A stretch of DNA of 64,000 nt from Pseudomonas vancouverensis. Lineage in GTDB: Bacteria > Pseudomonadota > Gammaproteobacteria > Pseudomonadales > Pseudomonadaceae. Numbering within the stretch: the first letter of the stretch is position 1; every line of letters starts with the position of its first letter. Of the stretch, positions 36,245-44,220 are shown in pieces. Both the position numbers and the translations under genes were made by a program. The notes beneath the pieces are model-generated. The model was not told where the DNA came from, did no database searches, and saw nothing but the letters and a program-made list of their open reading frames with translations. The stretch spans positions 186,001 through 250,000 of the forward strand of contig NZ_RRZK01000028.1 of assembly GCF_004348895.1 (NCBI RefSeq). The letters are read 5' to 3'.

Positions 36245-36991
36245 ATGACTACTCAACACCTCAGCGGCAAAGTGGCATTGATTCAAGGTGGTTCCCGTGG
36301 CATTGGCGCTGCCATCGTCAAACGCCTGGCCGCTGAAGGCGCAACCGTTGCCTTCACTTACGTCAGCTCCACCGCCAAGGCAGAAGAACTGCAGGACAGC
36401 ATCAAGGCCAAGGGCGGCAAGGCCCTGGCAATCAAGGCCGACAGCGCCGACGCGCAAGCCATCCGCAATGCCGTGTCGGCCACTGTAGACGCCTTCGGTC
36501 GTCTGGACATTCTGGTCAACAACGCCGGGGTCCTGGCCATCGCGCCACTGGCCGAGTTCAAACTGGAAGACTTTGACCAGACCCTGGCCATCAACGTGCG
36601 CAGCGTGTTCGTCGCCACTCAGGCCGCCGCGCAACACATGAAGGAAGGCGGACGGGTCATCAACATCGGCAGCACCAACGCCGATCGCATGCCCTTTGGT
36701 GGTGGCGGTCCTTATGCCATGAGCAAGTCGGCGCTGGTCGGCCTGACCAAAGGCCTGGCCCGCGACCTTGGTCCGCAAGGCATCACCGTCAACAACGTAC
36801 AGCCAGGCCCGGTCGACACCGACATGAACCCGGCCGACAGCGACTTTGCCGGCAGCCTGATTCCGATGATGGCGGTCGGTCGTTACGGCAAGGTGGAAGA
36901 GATCGCCAGCTTCGTCGCCTACCTCGCCGGCCCGGAAGCCGGCTACATCACCGGTGCGAGCCTGACCATCGACGGTGGTTTCGGCGCCTGA
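36245..36991 (+). CDS. Short-chain dehydrogenase/reductase
   Basis: 248 residues, classical SDR. Cofactor motif GGSRGIGAA near residue 16, NNAG at about 91, catalytic Ser in INIGSTNAD and Tyr-Lys in YAMSK, end region GYITGASLTIDGGFGA. GGAGATCAAC precedes the ATG. Probably controlled by the divergent LysR protein. The substrate cannot be told from sequence; family names such as 3-oxoacyl-ACP reductase would be over-specific. Confidence 0.9.
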   Translation: MTTQHLSGKVALIQGGSRGIGAAIVKRLAAEGATVAFTYVSSTAKAEELQDSIKAKGGKALAIKADSADAQAIRNAVSATVDAFGRLDILVNNAGVLAIAPLAEFKLEDFDQTLAINVRSVFVATQAAAQHMKEGGRVINIGSTNADRMPFGGGGPYAMSKSALVGLTKGLARDLGPQGITVNNVQPGPVDTDMNPADSDFAGSLIPMMAVGRYGKVEEIASFVAYLAGPEAGYITGASLTIDGGFGA

Positions 36992-37005
36992 TTCAACACC
37001 AACAT

Positions 37006-37096
37006 TGTGGGAGCGAGCTTGCTCGCGATTGGCGGCCTGTCAGTCAGCATTTTCATCGACTGATACACCCTCTTCGCGAGCCAGCTCGCTCCCACA
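37006..37096. repeat. Paired REP element
   Basis: TGTGGGAGCGAGCTTGCTCG at 37006 and the inverse unit TTCGCGAGCCAGCTCGCTCC ending at 37096, between the converging SDR and HAD genes. Confidence 0.8.
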
Positions 37097-37108
37097 TTTG
37101 TCTGTCTT

Positions 37109-37804
37109 TCAGCCCCACTCCAGCGCCGGCAACCCGCACGCGCTCGGCACGAAGGCTTTCAGCGAACGAAGAATGCCATCGGCATGGGCATACTTTTCAT
37201 CGGCCATTGCCGCGTCAGGTATCGCAATCGCCGTCATCCCCGCCGCTTTCGCCGCCGTGACGCCAAAAGGCGAATCCTCGAACACCAGGCAATCTTCCGG
37301 CGCCACGCCAAGGCGCCGCGCCGCGGTGAGGAAGATGTCCGGGGCCGGTTTTGCCGCTGTCACTTCAGGGTCATCGGCGGTGACGATGAAATCGAACAGC
37401 GCAAACCAATCGCGGTGCAAGGTGGTTTTCTGGCCGAACGAATGGCTCGACGAACTGGTGCCCACGGCGATTGGAACGTTGTTGGCCTTCAGATGCCTGA
37501 CCAATTCCTGTGCACCCGGCATCGCCTGGGCGCCAGGAAACATTTCACGCAGCAGCGGTTCACGGATGACCAGAAACTCTTCGGCGCTGATCGGCAGGTC
37601 CAGCGCCTCGACCACGTAACGCGCCAGGTCAGTGGCGCCGCGGCCGATGATGTTCTGTTTAATACTCCAGTCAAAGGTGCGGCCGTAACGCGCGGCGATG
37701 ATGGAAGTGACTTCGGTGTAGATGCCTTCGGTGTCCAGCAGCAGACCGTCCATATCGAAAATCACGGCCTTGATCGGGCCGAATGCTTTCAGGGGTGCAC
37801 TCAT
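37109..37804 (-). CDS. HAD-superfamily phosphatase (subfamily IA)
   Basis: 231 residues. Motif I FDMDGLLLDTE, motif II GTSSSS, motif III lysine in AAKPAPDIF, and motif IV EDSPFGVTAAKAAGM. A helical cap lies between residues 25 and 95. Closest in look to the GS1-like / pseudouridine-5'-phosphatase and beta-phosphoglucomutase-like group. The substrate is not assignable. Stands alone; the downstream end faces the REP pair. Confidence 0.88.
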   Translation of the reverse strand: MSAPLKAFGPIKAVIFDMDGLLLDTEGIYTEVTSIIAARYGRTFDWSIKQNIIGRGATDLARYVVEALDLPISAEEFLVIREPLLREMFPGAQAMPGAQELVRHLKANNVPIAVGTSSSSHSFGQKTTLHRDWFALFDFIVTADDPEVTAAKPAPDIFLTAARRLGVAPEDCLVFEDSPFGVTAAKAAGMTAIAIPDAAMADEKYAHADGILRSLKAFVPSACGLPALEWG

Positions 37805-37964
37805 CGCAACTGATCCGTATCAACAGGCTATCCGGGCCGTTCATGCAACGGCATGGACCCGGACGGGTTAAAGGTTTCAGCAGCATAACGAGCGCAGAGG
37901 GCCGCGGGCAATGTGATTTCCCGGGAAAAGGCCTGCAATTCAATCGAGGGAAAAAGGCCCGGGT

Positions 37965-38192
37965 TCAAGCATCGTGCTGTGCAGGGGCACGATCTGGCTG
38001 ATCCTCACCGGCATCTTCCTCCAGAGGAAGCTGATCGCGACCGAGTGGATCCGTGGGCGAAGGCAGTGGATATTCCGGCGTGTCATCCGCTTCACTCAAC
38101 GGCACCGTCGCATCATCCATCAACGACCCCGGGTCTTCATTGCCGGGATCGTTTGGGCCTTCTTCTTCCGTGCCTTCAGGTTCGGGCCTCAT
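37965..38192 (-). CDS. Small acidic, proline-rich protein
   Basis: 75 residues, MRPEPEGTEEEGPNDPGNEDP onward, very rich in Asp, Glu and Pro with only one Arg and no Lys after the first residues, so probably disordered. GAGG lies six bases before the ATG. No known domain. It precedes no obvious partner; a glycine-zipper gene lies 16 bases upstream on the same strand. Real gene status rests on the ribosome site and the biased composition. Confidence 0.55.
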   Translation of the reverse strand: MRPEPEGTEEEGPNDPGNEDPGSLMDDATVPLSEADDTPEYPLPSPTDPLGRDQLPLEEDAGEDQPDRAPAQHDA

Positions 38193-38208
38193 GATCCGCC
38201 TCGCTCAA

Positions 38209-38670
38209 TCAATGATTTTTATGATGATGCTTGTTCGAGTGTTTATGACTGGAATGAGAATGGCCGTCGCTGCTGCCGAGATTGTTGCCGACCGCACCAC
38301 CGGCCGCACCGCCGAGACCGGCGCCGATAGCTGAACCCGTGGAGCCACCCAGGCTGTTGCCCACTACCGAGCCACCCGCCGCGCCCAAACCACCACCTAC
38401 CGCCGCTTCAGTGCGGCTGTGCTTGGGTGCAGCCACGGCGCTGCCAGCGGCGCCGCCGACACCTGCGCCGATGGCGGCACCCGTGCTGCCACCGACATGT
38501 CCACCCACGACGTTGCCGAGAACGCCACCCAGGCCACCGCCAACTGCCGCATCGCCATTACCGGCGGCCAGAGCCCCTTGGGAAAGCAGCAGTCCAAACA
38601 CAATGGCGGGCAGGATCAAACGTCGAGCATTCAGGCTGTGATCTTTTTTGCCAGCGGTGTGCGGGTTCAT
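38209..38670 (-). CDS. Glycine-zipper protein with His-rich tail
   Basis: 153 residues: a signal peptide (ARRLILPAIVFGLLLSQGALA), then repeated glycine-zipper blocks such as GGGLGGVLGNVVGG, GAAIGAGVGGAAGSAVAA and GSAIGAGLGGAAGGAVG, and a tail of Ser, His and Lys (HSHSSHKHSNKHHHKNH) that could bind metal. Start at ATG 38670 with GAGG six bases upstream. A TTG seven codons earlier is possible but poorer. Paralogue of the next upstream gene, with nearly the same block order. Location envelope or outer membrane; function unknown. Confidence 0.8.
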   Translation of the reverse strand: MNPHTAGKKDHSLNARRLILPAIVFGLLLSQGALAAGNGDAAVGGGLGGVLGNVVGGHVGGSTGAAIGAGVGGAAGSAVAAPKHSRTEAAVGGGLGAAGGSVVGNSLGGSTGSAIGAGLGGAAGGAVGNNLGSSDGHSHSSHKHSNKHHHKNH

Positions 38671-38736
38671 GGCGAGCCTCACATTCTTCAAGGAGTATGG
38701 AAGATTTGAGGCCGATTGGCGGGGAAAGGTTCAGAT

Positions 38737-38770
38737 ATGAAAAAGCCCGGCATCAAGCCGGGCCTTTTCA
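38737..38770 (-). terminator. Terminator between the two glycine-zipper genes
   Basis: GCCCGGC / GCCGGGC stem around ATCAA, flanked by A and T runs, 15 bases after the stop of the upstream glycine-zipper gene. Confidence 0.8.
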
Positions 38771-38784
38771 ACGTGCGGGTAGCC

Positions 38785-39153
38785 TTAGTGGCTCTTGTGA
38801 CCTTTAGCCATGTTGCTGCCCACGCCGCCGCCCAATGCGCCGCCCAGGCCTGCGCCGATGGTGGCGCCGGATTTGCCACCCAGGCTGTTGCCGATCACCG
38901 AGCCGCCGGCCGCGCCGACACCGCCACCGATGGCGGCACTGGTGCGATGACCTTTTTTCGCGGCAACCGCGCTGCCCGCCGCGCCAGCAACGCCAGCACC
39001 GATGGCTGCGCCGGTGCTGCCGCCCATTTTCTGGCCGACCACATTACCCAGGGCGCCACCGAGACCGCCACCCACCGCGGCCGTACCATCACCAGCCATT
39101 GCACCTTGAGCAACCAGAAGCCCCAGAACCAGAGCGGGCAGTGTTAAACGCAT
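38785..39153 (-). CDS. Glycine-zipper protein, paralogue
   Basis: 122 residues. Signal peptide LTLPALVLGLLVAQGAMA, then the same zipper blocks as the neighbour (GGGLGGALGNVVGQKMGG, GAAIGAGVAGAAGSAVAA, GATIGAGLGGALGGGVG). The end is short and basic (NMAKGHKSH) without the His-rich tail. Start at ATG 39153 with GAGG. The two genes are a tandem duplication with separate terminators. Glycine zippers pack against membranes or self-assemble; the role is unknown. Confidence 0.8.
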   Translation of the reverse strand: MRLTLPALVLGLLVAQGAMAGDGTAAVGGGLGGALGNVVGQKMGGSTGAAIGAGVAGAAGSAVAAKKGHRTSAAIGGGVGAAGGSVIGNSLGGKSGATIGAGLGGALGGGVGSNMAKGHKSH

Positions 39154-39292
39154 GACGAAAACCTCAAACAATAAGGGTAAGGAAAAGGGGGCGAGATTGA
39201 ATGCTTTCGGGCGGGCAATGTCCAGCGCACCGGCGCAACTTCGCAATCGGCGACGGTTTGACAGCTTTTTTGGAAAAGGTTTTATGACAGGC

Positions 39293-39318
39293 AAAAAAAA
39301 GCCCGCTGGGGAACGGGC
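39293..39318 (-). terminator. Minus-strand intrinsic terminator
   Basis: On the minus strand GCCCG and CGGGC form a five-base stem followed by eight U. Second terminator after the phosphoramidate-type operon. The gap 39154-39463 holds this, the terminator at 39427-39450, and no gene that I can support. Confidence 0.7.
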
Positions 39319-39426
39319 AGGTGTTGCTTTCTAACGGATGAGTTGAGCCTACGTAAGGCGATGTGAAAAGTTTGTGAAGAAAATCCGCCTCTCAGCGACT
39401 TCCGCCCGCACTTCGTCGGACAAGAA

Positions 39427-39450
39427 AAACCCCGCTCGATGGCGGGGTTT
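39427..39450 (-). terminator. Terminator of the 39464-45961 operon
   Basis: AAACCCCGC (39427-39435) pairs with GCGGGGTTT (39442-39450). On the minus strand UUUUU-C-UU follows. It lies 14 bases beyond the last reading frame of the cluster. Confidence 0.8.
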
Positions 39451-39463
39451 GAACGCGATTTTT

Positions 39464-39796
39464 TTACTTCCTGACCGGCGCAGTAACCTTGGGTAAAAAC
39501 TTGCCTTTCAACACTCGGCAGGCTCGGGTCTTGATCTTGTCGACCTCTGTCTGGTCTTCACCGAAGCTTGCGACGTAGCGGGTCTGGCCACAATGTACGG
39601 AATTGTTGATCGGAAATTCTGCCCCATCATCTTCGATATACGGTTCAGCCATCTCTTCACCCCCTCTGAAAACGGGATCGACCCCGGCAAGCCCTTTTGC
39701 CAGAACAATATCGACCGCCAAGGATTCCCAGACTAGCCGGTCACGACCAGACTTGCCGTTCAGTTTCTGCCATGCCCGACGAATGGCCCCGCGCAA
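39464..39796 (-). CDS. Uncharacterised 110-residue frame at the end of the cluster
   Basis: Open frame beginning at TTG 39796, nine bases after the stop of the nucleotidyltransferase gene. The only ATG inside is at codon 49, and no good ribosome site fits the TTG. The translation (RRAWQKLNGKSGRDRLVWESLAVD style, then HCGQTRYVASF) looks like protein but matches nothing I recognise. A transcription terminator follows directly. It may be a truncated remnant or a weakly translated last gene. GC content appears lower than in core genes. Confidence 0.4.
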   Translation of the reverse strand: MRGAIRRAWQKLNGKSGRDRLVWESLAVDIVLAKGLAGVDPVFRGGEEMAEPYIEDDGAEFPINNSVHCGQTRYVASFGEDQTEVDKIKTRACRVLKGKFLPKVTAPVRK

Positions 39797-39805
39797 CCTT
39801 TGCGC

Positions 39806-40519
39806 TCATTGATACACCGCCAGGTCTTCGCAGGAGTCCACTTCCCCCCATTCTCCCGCGTAGGCAACGGCTTGAATCGGCACCCGTCCTGCTTCTATGA
39901 CTTGCCCAAGGGTGTTGGTCATATGGACCTTGTCGCATTGCTCCGCCGTGAGCCCCGCGCGCAGGCGAACGACTTCCGCCCAGCCTTGCGGCGTGAAGCG
40001 CAACAGCCCCATATACTGGCCCTGAACGTCGTCCACCGACAGCGGCTTGTTGCCGATCTCGGCCAAGGTTCCGGCAGAGGTCAGGCGAAAGGTCTCGGCA
40101 TCCAGCAACGGATCGCCAAAACGTTCTGTCCAGAGTGCCAGCCAGTTCGGATCGTAGGTAACAGCCAGCGCAGCCTGACTGGCCATCAACGACTGGACGG
40201 CGGAGGGGCTATAGAAGATGTCGGAATAACTGACGATGCACGGCCCTTCTTCGAGCCAGGCCTGCGCACACGCCAGCGACGCGACCATATTGGTTTGCGC
40301 CCAGCGTGGATTGTGGAACTCGACCAGGCCCTGATCTGCCAACAGCTCGCGCTTGTAACCGGTGACGATGGCAATTTCTTCGATACCGGCACCGCGCAAC
40401 GCTTCGAGTTGCCATGCCAGCAAAGTCTTGCCGCGCAACGGCACCATGCACTTGGGACGTTCGTCAGTCAGGCTTTTCATGCGGCTGCCGCGACCGGCGG
40501 CCAGAATTATCGCTTTCAC
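39806..40519 (-). CDS. Nucleotidyltransferase, probable CTP:phosphoglutamine cytidylyltransferase (Cj1416-like)
   Basis: 237 residues. Sugar-nucleotidyltransferase fold: AAGRGSRMKSLTDERPKCMVPL with the NTP-binding GxGxRM and catalytic Lys, SDIFYSP with a metal Asp, and GEWGEVDSCEDL with the second metal Asp. By itself it could be a LicC-type cytidylyltransferase. The neighbouring amidotransferase and PEP-synthase-like kinase make it match Campylobacter Cj1416, which joins CMP to L-glutamine phosphate to give CDP-L-glutamine. 32 bases separate it from the amidohydrolase gene. Assignment is inferred from the gene set. Confidence 0.75.
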   Translation of the reverse strand: MKAIILAAGRGSRMKSLTDERPKCMVPLRGKTLLAWQLEALRGAGIEEIAIVTGYKRELLADQGLVEFHNPRWAQTNMVASLACAQAWLEEGPCIVSYSDIFYSPSAVQSLMASQAALAVTYDPNWLALWTERFGDPLLDAETFRLTSAGTLAEIGNKPLSVDDVQGQYMGLLRFTPQGWAEVVRLRAGLTAEQCDKVHMTNTLGQVIEAGRVPIQAVAYAGEWGEVDSCEDLAVYQ

Positions 40520-40551
40520 AACCCTATTACCTCCTGAAATGTCGTATGGAC

Positions 40552-41151
40552 TCAGACCTGGAACAACTGCTTGAGTCGTTGCAGGTCGTGCGCGGCAAAA
40601 ATCGCTTCACGTTCGGGGTGCCACATCCAGCCCTCCCAGGGCAGATCGAGGTGACGAGCCGCTTCGATTTCCCCATCTTCGCTGCGCGCCAGGACTTCAA
40701 AGCCCTGCGGGCAACCGGCCAGGGCCCAGTCATGAAAGCTGTTCACCTCGGCCACTATTTGCCCCGACAAACGGTGCCGGGTGCGCACATGACCGCTCAC
40801 CGGCTTCAGCGCGCCACCCGACCAGTGCGCCAGCATCTGCATGCCCCGACAGATGCCGAGCACCGGTAGCTGGCGGGTCAGCGCATGTTCCAACAGCCGG
40901 CCTTCGGTCAAATCACGCGCCGCGCATTGGCCGATGTCATTACCGCCCGACAGCACGATGGCCTCTGGTGCGACGACATCGAGCCATCTCTGCAGGGCGC
41001 CCTGCTCGCGCTGGATGATGGCGTTGGGCACCGGCACCGGCAGACAGCCGGCCGCCAACAGAAAGGCAACCAGCCGCTGATCGAGCGCATCGCGGGCCTC
41101 CCCGCGCTCGGGGAATTCATCCACCCGCTGACTGACGGCCACCACTTTCAT
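40552..41151 (-). CDS. Class I amidotransferase-like hydrolase, probable gamma-glutamyl-CDP-amidate hydrolase (Cj1417-like)
   Basis: 199 residues. Nucleophile Cys in LGICRGMQM and His/Glu in MWHPEREAIF form the GATase triad. SGGNDIG lies upstream. Family name is gamma-glutamyl-GABA hydrolase-like. In C. jejuni Cj1417 hydrolyses CDP-L-glutamine to cytidine diphosphoramidate and glutamate, leaving the amide nitrogen on phosphorus. The ATG overlaps the stop of the glutamine-kinase-like gene (ATGA), so the two are coupled, which fits consecutive steps. A plain GABA-pathway role is unlikely in this context. Confidence 0.78.
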   Translation of the reverse strand: MKVVAVSQRVDEFPERGEARDALDQRLVAFLLAAGCLPVPVPNAIIQREQGALQRWLDVVAPEAIVLSGGNDIGQCAARDLTEGRLLEHALTRQLPVLGICRGMQMLAHWSGGALKPVSGHVRTRHRLSGQIVAEVNSFHDWALAGCPQGFEVLARSEDGEIEAARHLDLPWEGWMWHPEREAIFAAHDLQRLKQLFQV

Positions 41152-43469
41152 AGCAGTATCTCCACCCAGCGCCCTGGACAGTTCAGGTGCAAACGTTGCG
41201 CAGTCGACCAGCGCCGGTACAGCACCTCGCCCGCACCGATGACGGCCGGCAACCCCAATTCGCCAGCACGAATGGCCATGTGCGAGTTGGCACCGCCCCA
41301 GGCCGTGATCAGCCCGGCAATCGGGTAGGCGAACAACCAGTCGAAGCCGGGATCGGCATTGGGAATGCAGACAATCGCGCCGGCCAGCCGGTCGCGGTTA
41401 TCGCTGCCGACTATGGGCGCGGTGACTTGCTTCTGGGTGATGAAATTGGGTGCCGTTTCCGGCCACTCGAAGGACCAGACATCCTCGGGCCGGGTGATCA
41501 CCGGCGGCAGCGATATCTTCAGGGTCTTTGCGTAGCGCGCCTTGCCCTGCTCGATACTGCGCAAGATCAGGTCCTTCGGGTCTGCGGCGGCGACATGCAG
41601 CTCGCGGAACACGCTGATGTCGCAATAGGCCATGTCCTCGCGCGCTATGCCATGCCCGGCGCCCACTTCGGCGATCAAGGCCAGGGCATCGGACAGGTTG
41701 CGGGTGAAGTGGAATTTGGCCAGCTCGCGCAGCTCGATGCCGGCTTGCATGAAGTCCAGCAAACCCACCGGGTCCGGCTCCAGGCCGTGGGCTTCCAGTT
41801 GCTTCACGATTTCGCGCATCTGCGGCAACGTCAGCGAAAACGGCCGCAGCGGCTCCGGGGCGGCGGGTCGCTGTTCCCAGTCGAAATACAGCTCCGGCGC
41901 TTCATCGTAGCGCGGCGAAAGGATGTCGTAGGTGCCCGGTCGCAAATGCCCGTATCGCGCAAGGAACGTCGTCTTGTCCAGCTCCGCCCGGTCACGCGCC
42001 AGCTGGCCGCTGACCGTGGAAACCCCGGCCATGAAACCATCGTAGTCAGCCTGGGAGAACACGCCGACCGATACCAGGGACTTGAGCATCTGTACCGCGA
42101 CGAAACCGGCCCGAGCCAGACCGGCGAACGGCAAGGTGCCGTAGCGCTTGGCGTCCTCCAGCAACCAGTAGATCCGCTCCACAGGGTCGGCATCGGACGC
42201 CAGCAAGGCTTCACGTCGCGCCTTGAGCGTGTCCAGCTTGCTCGCATCGGCGCGCCACAAGCCGTCCTTGGGATGAACGATGCGGTTGGTCAGCTTGCGC
42301 AAGCTGGTGCTGATGGCGTCCAGCTCATGCGCCTCGAAACCGGCATCGGCCAGACGCTCCAGGCGTTGCGACAGGTCCAGCGTGTAACAGGAGAACACGA
42401 TCTCGAACTCGACCTTGTCGTGCAGCGTCGGCTCGGCCAGCAGACGGTCGATGTAGTGATCGACCAGTCGCCCGGCCAGACCTTCGTCCAGGTCTGCCGG
42501 GATGAACGAGTTGAACGACAGACGCACGTCGATATAGGGCAAGCCCATGAAGTGCGGCATCAGCGGGAAGCTGCGCAGGTTGCGATAGCCATAGTTGTGG
42601 CGTTGGTAGGCCCAGATGGAATCCGTCACCAGATCGCGGTACAGCGAGAGGGCCAGCGGCTTGGGGCGAATGCCGATGATCTCTGCCGGGTTCCAGTCCG
42701 GCATCACTCCGTAAACGGTGCGTTGCCCACGGAGGAACGGATGCGCGCCCATGCCGCGCACGACCTGGCGCTCGATGCTTTGCAGCACTGTAGCTTGCGC
42801 TGCATCCGACTCCGGGCGAACCGGCAGGATCAACGGCCGAGCCTGCAACAACCACAGGGTTTCGCCCTCCACTGCATCCGTCACGGCAAACTCGCAATCG
42901 ATCGGGGTATCGCCAAACAACCCCAGCAGTTCTTCAAGCAGCACGATCATCGGCGCGATAGCCGGCGGTGGCGACACCTCGCTGTGCGCCGCCTGCTGCC
43001 ACAAACGTCCGCCCATGCCGCTGGTGACCGACGCCGTGTCACGCCCTTCCGCCCAATTCACCACCCTGTAGGGCGCGCAGGTATTGGGGTCATGGGAAAA
43101 AGCCACGCCGGATCGAACCACGTTGCCGAGCATCGGCTGGATCAGCACTTCGTCCGCCGGATTGTGCATGCCATAGCTGGCAATGACGTCCTCGACAGCC
43201 GCGATCAATCCCGCTTCGTCGACATCGGCAATCGACAGAAACGCGCCGGCGCCTGAGCTTTGCTCGCCGTCCTCGCGCAGGCAACTAGAGCGAACGATCC
43301 AGGGACCAACACCGAGTTGTCCCTGGATATCGCGCAGACAGGCGTTGCCGCCCAGTTTCCAGTCCCCCACCGTGAATGACAGCAATGGGGCAATGCGAGC
43401 CGACCGCAGTCGCTCTTTAAGACTGACCAATGTGCCGGCCTTGGTCGAGAAATGCAGCGACATCGGCAT
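41148..43469 (-). CDS. PEP-synthase-like kinase, probable L-glutamine kinase (Cj1418-like)
   Basis: 773 residues. The N-terminal ATP-grasp domain has IVRSSCLREDGEQSSGAG and CEFAVTDAVEGETLWLLQAR. A unique central region of about 400 residues follows. The C-terminal swivelling domain has phosphohistidine at about H730 in AWGGANSHMAIRAGELGLPA. The PEP/pyruvate barrel of PpsA is absent, so it must phosphorylate another substrate. This is the layout of rifampicin phosphotransferase and of Cj1418, which makes L-glutamine phosphate with a P-N bond. The ATG overlaps the methyltransferase stop by one base (TAATG). Glutamine as substrate is inferred from the neighbours. Confidence 0.75.
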   Translation of the reverse strand: MPMSLHFSTKAGTLVSLKERLRSARIAPLLSFTVGDWKLGGNACLRDIQGQLGVGPWIVRSSCLREDGEQSSGAGAFLSIADVDEAGLIAAVEDVIASYGMHNPADEVLIQPMLGNVVRSGVAFSHDPNTCAPYRVVNWAEGRDTASVTSGMGGRLWQQAAHSEVSPPPAIAPMIVLLEELLGLFGDTPIDCEFAVTDAVEGETLWLLQARPLILPVRPESDAAQATVLQSIERQVVRGMGAHPFLRGQRTVYGVMPDWNPAEIIGIRPKPLALSLYRDLVTDSIWAYQRHNYGYRNLRSFPLMPHFMGLPYIDVRLSFNSFIPADLDEGLAGRLVDHYIDRLLAEPTLHDKVEFEIVFSCYTLDLSQRLERLADAGFEAHELDAISTSLRKLTNRIVHPKDGLWRADASKLDTLKARREALLASDADPVERIYWLLEDAKRYGTLPFAGLARAGFVAVQMLKSLVSVGVFSQADYDGFMAGVSTVSGQLARDRAELDKTTFLARYGHLRPGTYDILSPRYDEAPELYFDWEQRPAAPEPLRPFSLTLPQMREIVKQLEAHGLEPDPVGLLDFMQAGIELRELAKFHFTRNLSDALALIAEVGAGHGIAREDMAYCDISVFRELHVAAADPKDLILRSIEQGKARYAKTLKISLPPVITRPEDVWSFEWPETAPNFITQKQVTAPIVGSDNRDRLAGAIVCIPNADPGFDWLFAYPIAGLITAWGGANSHMAIRAGELGLPAVIGAGEVLYRRWSTAQRLHLNCPGRWVEILL

Positions 43470-44218
43470 TATCTCAACTGAGCAACCCAGATATTGGTCG
43501 AGTACGGGATCTGGATCGAGGCCGTACCGAGGCTTTGCAAGTAGTCTTCAATGGCGCTGATGACTTCGTGGAACCGGGCACCCGCCTGGCGCTCCAGGGT
43601 GGCGTGAGAACGCCAGGCCTCAAGGCATTCGGCGATGGTCTGTTCGTGCATGACCCGCGAATCGAGATGCACCACCGGCCCGAACAACCCGCTGGTATCG
43701 ATGACCGCGGTCTGATCTTCACGACGGGTACCGTAGCCGTAACCCTGCACTCGCTCCATGATGATGGCTTCGATGCGGGCCTGGATCGGATCCTCCAGAT
43801 TGCGATGGTTCCACATACAGGCAAACCAGCCGCGAGGCTTGAGAATGCGTGCAGTTTCTGTCAGCGCCTGATGGCGGTCGCAGACATTGAAGGAGCTGCC
43901 GAAGGTGACCATGTCGAAAACGCCGGCAGCCTGGCCGGTCGCTTCACCGGTGCCTTCATACCAGCTGACATTGGCCAGCTCGGCGGTGCGCTTGATGCCA
44001 TTACCGCGCATCGCATCATTGGGCTCCACGGCCACGACATCCAGACCACGGGCAGCCAGCATCAGGGTCAGGTGCGCAACACCGGCACCGACATCGCAAA
44101 ACCGGTCAGCCTTCTCGGCGCCGGCAATCGAAAGCATCGCGTCGATGGCAGCGTCGGCATAATCGGGACGCTTCAAGTAAGCGTCAGCCAGCGTGGTGTA
44201 ATCCCATTCGGTTTTCAT
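43469..44218 (-). CDS. Class I SAM methyltransferase, probable phosphoramidate O-methylation step
   Basis: 249 residues, Rossmann methyltransferase. SAM motif I FCDVGAGVAHLTLML, the acidic end of strand two VVAVEPNDAM, and motif MVTFGSSFNVCDR. Start at ATG 44218 with AGGA upstream. It occupies the place of Cj1419 beside the glutamine kinase. In C. jejuni Cj1419 and Cj1420 are the methyltransferases proposed to make the O-methyl group of MeOPN. Only one is present here. Methylation of another acceptor is possible. Confidence 0.7.
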   Translation of the reverse strand: MKTEWDYTTLADAYLKRPDYADAAIDAMLSIAGAEKADRFCDVGAGVAHLTLMLAARGLDVVAVEPNDAMRGNGIKRTAELANVSWYEGTGEATGQAAGVFDMVTFGSSFNVCDRHQALTETARILKPRGWFACMWNHRNLEDPIQARIEAIIMERVQGYGYGTRREDQTAVIDTSGLFGPVVHLDSRVMHEQTIAECLEAWRSHATLERQAGARFHEVISAIEDYLQSLGTASIQIPYSTNIWVAQLR

Positions 44219-44220
44219 AC

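Noticed and set aside
39150..39470. attR copy of the tRNA-Ser 3' end
   Set aside because: Searched by eye for the TTCGAATCTCTCCTTCACC sequence on both strands near the far end of the cluster; none found.
39806..40519. LicC-type phosphocholine pathway
   Set aside because: The nucleotidyltransferase alone would allow it, but there is no choline kinase, choline transporter or LicD-like transferase in the cluster.
41187..43256. 689-residue plus-strand frame opposite the glutamine-kinase-like gene
   Set aside because: Low-complexity shadow without start signal; the minus-strand protein has complete ATP-grasp and phosphohistidine motifs.
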